Source: Bimastos eiseni
Lineage: Eukaryota; Annelida; Clitellata; Crassiclitellata; Lumbricidae
DNA length: 64,000 nucleotides
Direction of reading: 5' to 3'
Assembly (NCBI GenBank): GCA_959347315.1
Contig: OY365807.1
Span: 10,936,192-11,000,191, forward strand
The notes beneath the pieces are model-generated. The model was not told the origin of the DNA. It saw only the letters and a program-made list of their open reading frames with translations, and did no database searches. Of this stretch, positions 57,701 to 64,000 are shown piece by piece; position 1 is the first letter of the stretch, and each line of letters begins with the position of its first letter. A program made the position numbers and the translations under genes.

Positions 57701-60316
57701 GTCAGGCCTAAACTTACTGTCAGGTATAATAAACCTGGTCTCTGGGCACAGCTTCTTAAATTTAAACTCTTAACTTACAGTCAGGCCTAAACTTACTGTC
57801 AGGCCTAAACTTACTGTCAGGTATAATATTACTGTTAGGCATAAACTTACTGTCAGGTCTAAACTTACTGTCAGGCCTAAACTTACTGTCAGGCCTAAAT
57901 TTAATGTCAGGCCTAAGCTTACTGTCAGGCCTAAGCTTACTGTCAGACATAAACTTACTGTCAGCATAAACTTACTGTCAGCATAAACTTACTGTCCGGC
58001 TTCATTCCAGCCTTGAGACATTGTCGATAACGGCACATTTTGCAGATGTTACGGGTCTTCCATGTAATGACGCACGAACTGTTACGACTGCACTGATACT
58101 TGAGGCTATCGCGCTCCTTAACTGTACGTCGAAAGAACCCCTGCACAGAAATCACACAGACAAGGTAAGAGGCAAGACACAGTATATACCAACTTTAGCT
58201 TATCATAGTAAGCACCAAATAAAGCACATAATGTAAGTATATTCTTTATTTAGAATAAAAATACTTATACTGCACTTTGGCTTACAAGACATTTATATAA
58301 CATAGAGCATTCTTGTCCAAAACGTTTTCCTCATTACGTTTTCTGCTCTATGGATTATGCGGTCATGCAGCCTCGTGGAGAAGGGATGTGGCCTCAGCGG
58401 TGGAAGAAGTGGGTTCAACATATGGCCCTGATCAAGCAGGATGGCTACAAAGAAGCTTCCATCCGTTTCTCCACATAATTTCTCGAAGGTAGAGTTGTCT
58501 TCAGGAAGAGAATGCAGTCGGGTCAAATGGTCTATCCTGTCCATTATGCTCCGCTGCCCGCAGAGCCCCACCAAGGTAAGGTATGCAATAAAGCAAATGA
58601 TACACCCAAGCAAGTGACATTAAAGCAAAGTGTGTAACACATGCTTAAGGTAAAGTACTGTCCACATTGCAAGTCCTCAAGTACAAGTACTGTTGGTCTC
58701 TTATCGAATGCATGCGGTTTAAAGTCAAGTCAACCATGATTACCATAAATCATTGAAAATGGCAGCAGGCGACATTCGGCCCATGAGCCAGTCTCCCAAC
58801 ATTAGATTACAGCAAGGTATGCTATGGAAATGCAAGCTAAGCACTACAGAAGTGTCAGCATTGGTTATACTAGAAGAATTGATGCTTGTTTCAAAGAAAA
58901 CCTAACCTAATGATTTGCCAGAAATATTGTGCTGCAGCCAAAACTTTATTTTGCTTCAATTCCACATTATACCAGTAACTAAATTCTGGATCAACTGTTT
59001 GCAGTCAGACCCTGTTCTGTCTGCATTGCACCTCCTGCTTCCTATCCCAAAACAAAATTTCTGTGAAACAGAATTTTGAAATTTGCTGGTTATCACATCT
59101 AAATGCAGAAGCAAATACATGGGAGAAGGTGATCTGCGTTGTGCTTTTGCAAAGCCCGCCAAAAAAATTTCTGATCTGGTGAGAAGGAAACAAGCACAGC
59201 TTCTCTTTGACACTTTTATTTGGATTGCAAAATTTTAGAATTTTTTTACTTATGTATAAAATAAAATATTGATCACATTCTGTAGTTTTGTTTCTTCATA
59301 AATCTTAAGCAATGTTCAAACTTTAAATTTATCTGCTTCCCTTGAGCTTTATGACTTAATAATAGTAGGCTTACAATACAATACAAATAAAAAGCTTTAA
59401 GTAAACATTTCATTTACTAGATTTCACTTTTAAAATGCTATGAATTTTAATCAACAAATAATTGTAAATTGCATTATTAATTAATCAAGAAAATATATAC
59501 AGATGCACATTGGTCATCAAACGTTGAGAAATGAATGTATAATAATGGTAATAAAAAATGCGATTTTGGGAGCAACCCAATCAATGATATTGTTAAGGTC
59601 GACACAACAATTGAAATATTATCAAGAGTCATGGCACTAAAAAGGTTGAGAACCAGAGTGACTGTGGTAGGCTGTTCTTGAGATTTCACTGCCATTAAAA
59701 GCAGTTTCACATTAAAAGACAATTAACGTTCTTGCATTAAACTCCTTGTGTTATCTGGGTAGCACTGTACCACTAGGTTAGTTGGATGGACTTGGCCAGC
59801 CGACCAGTGTTCTCTCTTGAACAATCCTTGACCTCTGCAACCACATTGTGTCCTCCACTCGCACCCTTCACCTTTCACCCCTGGAGACGCTATCGGAAGC
59901 CAGCATCTCAGATAAACAACCACGAATGCCATCTGCCAATTGCGTCTTACTTACATCGAAAACATGCAACCTCACCAACACATGTGCACACATTTACTTA
60001 CACACATACACACGTATGTATGAGGAACCTTAGAAAACCTAAGAAAGTCCTGCAAGAGAACATATTTCTAATTATACTTCAGTTATCATACTTTCTTTTG
60101 GGATTTCTTTTTCGACAAAATGGAGAGATCGAAGCCAGTTATTCACAAATAGTTGCTCAGCCAATGAATGATTATGGAAAGGAACAAAGCAAGCAAATTA
60201 TGCAAAATATACCTTGCAGCCTTCACACGTGATGGCACCAAAGTGAAAGCCCGAAGAAGGCGCTCCACACACTTTACACGGAATATGACCAATCTCTGAA
60301 GACACGTTTGGGCCAC
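52928..60316 (-). CDS. Nuclear receptor gene (8 exons seen; N-terminal exon not found)
   Basis: A zinc-finger, probably ligand-regulated transcription factor acting in the nucleus. The exons join in phase to about 565 residues: two C4 zinc fingers with P box CEGCKG, a C-terminal extension KSRIGRQPN, a hinge of about 230 residues, and a complete ligand-binding domain with the signature [10 protein letters not shown]...SEQIHMVQ and a terminal AF-2 helix LFKESF. The finger spacings (C-x2-C-x13-C-x2-C and C-x5-C-x9-C-x2-C) are canonical. The first finger resembles the GFHFGxxTCEGCK form seen in knirps-like, VDR-like and some orphan receptors, while the ligand-binding domain looks NR1-like; I cannot assign a named subfamily. 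The A/B region and start codon lie upstream of 60316. Being a receptor is certain by family motifs; ligand and targets are unknown. Confidence 0.95.
53107..53534 (-). other. Nuclear receptor intron 7
   Basis: 428 bp, GT-AG (donor GTAGGA). It contains TTACCTTACC-like sequence in the sense direction. No gene. Confidence 0.8.
53535..53591 (-). CDS. Nuclear receptor exon 7 (57 nt, LBD)
   Basis: Acceptor TTTTTTTTGCAG, donor GTAGGA. It encodes [18 protein letters not shown], an amphipathic helix at the position of LBD helix 9/10. Phases match both neighbours (1 and 1). Confidence 0.93.
53592..54206 (-). other. Nuclear receptor intron 6
   Basis: 615 bp, GT-AG. No feature apart from CCTTACC-like words on the plus strand near 54110-54170. 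Confidence 0.8.
54207..54482 (-). CDS. Nuclear receptor exon 6 (LBD helices 3-8)
   Basis: Acceptor TGCACCTGCCAG, donor GTGAGC, 276 nt. It opens with [19 protein letters not shown], completing the PGF...Q LBD signature, then [40 protein letters not shown] and [20 protein letters not shown]. The [14 protein letters not shown] stretch corresponds to the conserved L(T/D)xxExxLLxAI block of helix 8. The opposite-strand ORF here is a shadow. Confidence 0.96.
54483..55662 (-). other. Nuclear receptor intron 5
   Basis: 1.18 kb. It contains a (GT)n tract (54699-54771) flanked by two diverged copies of a GGTAATTGCT-ATGACACA sequence (54550 and 54910), several AAGGTAAGG words and a CACA/CAGA tract (55330-55600). 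No gene. Confidence 0.8.
54699..54771. repeat. (GT)n microsatellite
   Basis: About 36 uninterrupted GT dinucleotides. Likely polymorphic. Confidence 0.98.
55663..55777 (-). CDS. Nuclear receptor exon 5 (LBD helix 3 entry)
   Basis: Acceptor TTGGATGCAACAG, 115 nt. It encodes [46 protein letters not shown] is the hallmark of helix 3 in nuclear receptors. The donor is G|GTTAGA, a weak site, but the join to the next exon restores PGF and is well supported. Confidence 0.95.
55959..56009 (-). CDS. Nuclear receptor exon 4 (51-nt micro-exon)
   Basis: Acceptor CTCCTTATAG, donor GTAACT, exactly 17 codons, phase 0 on both sides: [17 protein letters not shown]. It links LBD helix 1 to helix 3. Because it is in frame at both ends, skipping would delete 17 residues without a frameshift. 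Confidence 0.85.
56326..57092 (-). CDS. Nuclear receptor exon 3 (DBD extension, hinge, LBD helix 1)
   Basis: Acceptor TTGCCTTGCAG, donor GTGAGC, 767 nt. It starts with the DNA-binding C-terminal extension ([19 protein letters not shown]), followed by a Ser/Pro/acidic hinge with little expected structure and ends with [20 protein letters not shown], which reads as LBD helix 1. An EFKSEPED site fits the SUMO consensus with acidic tail, and three Ser-Pro motifs (PLSP, PISP, PLSP) lie just before helix 1. ORFs on the opposite strand here are shadows. Confidence 0.95.
57093..57992 (-). other. Nuclear receptor intron 2
   Basis: 900 bp, donor GTAAGT, acceptor TTGCAG. The 5' third is the donor-copy repeat array (57634-57992), listed separately. 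The rest is plain AT-rich sequence. Confidence 0.9.
57634..57992 (-). repeat. 18-bp tandem array of splice-donor copies
   Basis: Sense-strand unit GACAGTAAGTTTAGGCCT (18 bp; the two units next to the exon are 17 bp). Twelve GTAAGT hexamers lie between 57676 and 57992, ten preceded by GACA exactly as at the real exon end (the real donor included), plus two GTAAGC. A 97-bp segment holding three of them is itself duplicated (starts 57634 and 57731). The outermost unit is the functional donor. Confidence 0.93.
57993..58140 (-). CDS. Nuclear receptor exon 2 (second zinc finger)
   Basis: Acceptor TTTCTGTGCAG, donor GTAAGT, 148 nt. It encodes [17 protein letters not shown], then [20 protein letters not shown] and [13 protein letters not shown]. 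The four cysteines are spaced x5, x9, x2, so the zinc site is intact. The intron boundary right after CEGCK is a common place for the intron between the two fingers. Confidence 0.98.
58141..60212 (-). other. Nuclear receptor intron 1 (between the zinc fingers)
   Basis: 2.07 kb. A 106-codon minus-strand ORF (58293-58613) in a GC-richer block is unexplained but lacks splice signals. Otherwise AT-rich sequence with no repeat of note. Confidence 0.8.
60213..60316 (-). CDS. Nuclear receptor first zinc-finger exon
   Basis: Acceptor GGGATTCAG, donor GTATAT, 104 nt, entering in phase 1. It encodes [20 protein letters not shown] then [14 protein letters not shown], the whole first C4 finger with P box EGCKG (the last G comes from the next exon). 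It is too short to show as an ORF; found by motif. The preceding exon must end with one extra base and was not found. Confidence 0.97.
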
Positions 60317-60538
60317 CTGAATCCCACATACACAAGAACACACAACCACATAAAGTAACAGATCAAATATATAGATATCAAGACACATAAGAAGAGACCA
60401 TTTAATGCACTTAAATTATTTACATAGCAATTTTATTAATTAAACTCTGTTCCAACAAAGATATAGCATCCAGACATTATGAATATTCATTTAATGCACC
60501 ACATCCAATTATTTATATAGACCCTCTATCACACTCAC
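60317..60538. other. Upstream of the first zinc-finger exon
   Basis: AT-rich sequence with no recognised feature. Confidence 0.6.
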
Positions 60539-61590
60539 AGCAATGGTGTCTCTGGAACTTCCTTAAACTGGTTACCTCCTTATCTGGGTGATCGTAGGTA
60601 GTCACCAGATGAGGAGCCAACACTTTGCACTGCTGGAGTGCCACAGGGATCTGTCCTTGGCCCTTCACTTAGGGTTACTTCCCCAATCAGTTTTATAGCC
60701 ACGCACTTTGGAATTCAATTAAAATAGTATGCAGATGATACTCAACTCCATATCAGTCTGTTACACACTAATCAGTCAGTTTGACTTAAACTTGAGGAGT
60801 GCCTTTTCATCTATGTATGCATGGTTCTGTTTCAATGGTTTGGCCATAAACCTAGACACGTCTGATGCAGTTCTGTTCGGTTAATACCAACGCCTGCAGT
60901 ATTAACCTGCGATCTTTCCATCTGCTTTTTAACATTGACCTAGCAGGCACTGCCATGCCATGCCGTTTTTAGAGACTGTCAAAACACTTGGAGTAACTCT
61001 GGACAACAAGCTCACATTTCGACCACACATAACAAAGCTTTGTATATCTTTTGTCAATCACATCAGGGAAATATGTCCCATCACGTGAACTAAAATGAAG
61101 AATACCAAGCAAACCATACTCTTGCCTTGATTATGCTAATTCATGTTTTGTGGGTCACTCATTCATTGAACTCTAAAGGCCGCAACACATCCAAAACACC
61201 TTAGCTGGAGTAGTGCTGTGTGTCCCACTACAAACATGCTCCTCAGTCCTACCCTATCAGCCGCATAGACTTCCTGTTGTATTCAGAATAAAATTTTAAT
61301 TGGCTTGTTTGACCTACAAAGCCCTTGACACCAGCACACCAACCTATCTATCTTCATGCTCTACTAACTCCTCACATGCCTCCACGTTGCCTAGGATCAT
61401 CAAGTGCAGGTCGTTTAGCTGAACTAGGATGCCAAACAGTAAGGAGATTTTGTGCATTCCATGCCCCTGTTATCAAGGATTTGGAAATCTAAGCGCAGGT
61501 GCTCCAGGCGGCTGACCATTCTCACCTCAGAATCACATTTCGGTGTGACTTTTGAATGTGTTACAAATTTGATAAACAATATTTAGTCTA
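60539..61590 (+). pseudogene. Decayed non-LTR reverse transcriptase (CR1/L2/Jockey-type)
   Basis: One plus-strand frame reads WLPPYLGDRR, stop, then AGVPQGSVLGPSL (60629-60667) and, after another stop, YADDTQLHISL (60728-60760), the fingers-palm and catalytic YADD motifs of a non-LTR reverse transcriptase. Further stops and frame changes follow; the end (ITFRCDF) resembles the usual FKxxLF polyprotein end. It is a dead copy antisense to the receptor gene. Confidence 0.85.
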
Positions 61591-64000
61591 AACATGTCCC
61601 ATGTTTAGACTTGGGACATTACATCGTATTGTAATTGAGCCAATACCATTAGATATACCACACATACCAGACAAGAGGAATAGATGGAATAACTACATCT
61701 TCCAAAATAATTGGACATGTAAAATCCTTGCCACATTACACTCCTTACTTAACACAATTACATGCAAGGTGAATTATCAAACACTTATATAGCACTCAAT
61801 GCTGGGCATCTTGTATGGCAGGCCATCAAAAAGCAAGTCCAAAAAGTGGTGGAAAACGTTGTCTAATAACGGACAAAATTACATGGCATACGAGGGCAGG
61901 AAACGTCCAAGAGGAAAGGTCAAAGTTGTTGTAAACCTCATCCAGTAGAAGATTTAACTATAATGTCTCTCAATCAGCAACACATGAAGTTAGACCTTGT
62001 GACCACGTTAGTTTGGCTTGCTACCAGACAGCCTTCAGAACCTTGCCCCAATAGTTCATTCAATTTAGGGAACTAAAAAAGATCTAACCCACAGAGCCAT
62101 GCTGCAACTCGGTCTGCTACCTTTGGTGGCCTCTGGTTATTATATACAAGGCTTATACCCATTAAGAGATCGACTAGACTCGCAGTCAAGTAAATCCAGA
62201 ATAAAATCTGCCTGCATATGGACTATCGGTCGTTGTAAAAAATAATTCATTCGATCAGCATATGGGGTGCTATATGAATTAATGAATATGACATCGTTAA
62301 ATTGACCACCACATAACATCATATTGGGATAATTGGACACACATGCATACCGTAATGACATTTGCCTGTATATGACATCATGAAATCAGCCTTGCATCTG
62401 ATATAGTTATATCGGGCTGCATATGATGATGTCATTTGAATCGGCCTTCGCACACAAGGACGTAAGCGGTCACGAAATCGGCCTCAAATATGACCTCAAA
62501 TAGTCAAATATGACCTCCAATAATCGGCCTATTCATGGCCTTATTAAATCAACTTACAGACCGCGTGGAGCTCAGGGTACGCCGTCTGATAGACTCCATA
62601 AAGGCAAACAGATAATCTCACAACACTACAGAAACAGACGAGAGTGTGCAAATCGCCTAAAGCAGTCAAGACCTTGCAGCACTGGCAATGAAGATCTGCG
62701 GGGCAGCTTCAATTTCAAGGGGGAATAGTCAACACATGTCAACATATGCGGCAAATGTTTGTCACAGAGCGGCGAATGTTTGTCACAGAGCGGCGAATGC
62801 TTGTCACAGAGCGGCAAATGTTTGTCACAGAGCGCAGTTACGGCCCAGAGTCGGTTAATGTGTGGATCTCTCTAGGTATTTACATGGATTCAACTGTGCA
62901 GCAAGGAATCAGTTACAGCAAGGATTCAGTTACATGGTGAAACCAGTTAGATCAGAGGTTTCGCTCTATAGGGGACGAGGTTATGGACAGCATTCAGTTC
63001 TAAAATGCATTTCATTCCAACAAAGATTTGGTATTAGCACAAATTTGGTACTAAAACAGGTTTTATACTATGACATATTCAGATGTAGTAAATTAACTCT
63101 CAGTACCTTTGCAAGGTGCTCTAAATGCGCTGTGTTAAGTGGCACAATATATACACACGTAGACGGTTTTTTGGCTTAGACATTATTTCTCTAATATTTC
63201 CCTAAACAGCTTCTCCAAAGACCTTTGCTCCATTTGAGCCTTCATAATTAACTGCTTTCCACTCCCCAAACCAGGGTCCTATCTAAACTCTTACTGAGTT
63301 TGAACTCAGAGCTACCCATATGGTTAGGTAAAGTAAATGCACCATCAGTCAATGCCAAGCCATGAAATAGTAGCTCTTCTATAAGTGCAATCAGTTTGGT
63401 TAACTCAAGTATACACATGCATGTATTAAGCAGATTGAGGCCAAGTAAGTATATTCTTAATTGATTGTAAGGGACCTTTGGTTGAAGCACACATACAAAG
63501 CCAAGAATTAGCATGATGCAGGAATTCCCCAACACATAATAATTTGTAAACAGAGTTCTTAAATTATATTAATTACCGGACCACAAAGAAAAGTGCTAGA
63601 AATTCTAAACCATCAGAAGAAATACTTGACTTAGAACAGATAGCCTCATACAAGGCAACAAGTTTAGGGTCAAACGGTTAATGACCGCATTGTAGTAAAC
63701 TGCAAACTTACCTCTTCCTATCTAAATATAGCTTTTTTAACGGTTGCCGGCTTCAGAGTGCACTTTGAACTTTGTAAGAAGGGCATTATCAACCGAGAGA
63801 TGTACTGTATCGTAAGAGATTTGCCTCACTCGCTTTGTAGCTCTTTAAACATTGAGTTCCCAGTGTTTAAAGTCTTAGCGAATAGTGTGAGACATGTTAA
63901 GCTATGATACATGTTAATAATTTAAGCTTCCGTCAAAAGATTCTAGCATAATAGATCTAAGCGTAAATATATACCGTCTATCAGAACTTTCCAAATGGTG
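61591..64000. other. Upstream of the nuclear receptor, no gene recognised
   Basis: Includes the 21-bp repeat at 62748-62832 and weakly repeated words such as GACATCAT near 62280-62430. ORFs are short and have no nuclear-receptor A/B-like Ser/Pro-rich sequence. The missing 5' exon(s) may be here unrecognised or beyond 64000. Confidence 0.5.
62748..62832. repeat. 21-bp tandem repeat, 4 copies
   Basis: Unit GCGGCAAATGTTTGTCACAG plus A, four copies with A/G and T/C changes. Seven codons per unit, hence open in several frames. Confidence 0.93.

Noticed and set aside
59786..60232. 148-codon plus-strand ORF overlapping the first zinc-finger exon
   Set aside because: Its 3' part is antisense to a certain exon and the middle is a CACA/TACA tract; no family match.
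63248..63535. Possible A/B-domain exon of the receptor
   Set aside because: Hydrophobic, not Ser/Pro-rich, and no donor in the phase needed by the zinc-finger exon was identified.

Overview
The window is animal nuclear DNA. It is AT-rich, has introns of 0.2 to 13 kb, GT-AG splice sites, abundant tetranucleotide and (AT)n arrays, and decayed retroelements. The mix of element relics suggests an invertebrate, probably marine, but I cannot name the phylum. Two protein-coding genes converge on each other. All exons below were read by hand from the sequence, using splice sites, phase agreement and family motifs.

Layout. 1-6700: intergenic DNA with low-complexity tracts, a decayed transposon-type integrase gene (902-1450) and a short palindrome-rich relic (3080-3178). 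6700-6906: a CCAAT/CRE-rich promoter. 6907-39374, plus strand: a complete serine palmitoyltransferase subunit 2 gene (SPTLC2) in 13 coding exons, encoding 556 residues with every intron phase consistent. Its introns hold a 34-copy 16-bp satellite-like array, foldback DNA, a 57-bp minisatellite, and a GC-rich retrotransposon fragment carrying a zinc knuckle and a probable restriction-like endonuclease domain, embedded inside a TAA-type 36-bp minisatellite. 39375 to about 45580: probable long 3' UTR and flank. Near 45580 the plus strand changes from T-rich to A/C-rich, which marks the convergent boundary.

52928-60316, minus strand: a nuclear receptor gene, 8 exons seen, with both DNA-binding zinc fingers, a long hinge and a full ligand-binding domain ending in an AF-2 helix. 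The N-terminal exon(s) with the start codon were not found and probably lie beyond 60.3 kb. Its DNA-binding domain does not match a subfamily I can name with certainty. 60539-61590 holds a stop-riddled reverse transcriptase relic, and the rest to 64000 shows no gene I can support.

The two genes have no shared operon-like logic. SPTLC2 makes sphingoid bases in the endoplasmic reticulum, and the receptor is a transcription factor whose ligand is unknown. The most interesting items are: (i) the receptor's exon-2 splice donor sits at the edge of a tandem array holding nine further copies of the same ten-base donor sequence; (ii) the endonuclease-bearing retroelement lies within a TAA-rich minisatellite; (iii) a foldback element lies just after the receptor's stop codon; (iv) the receptor itself is an orphan of uncertain class.
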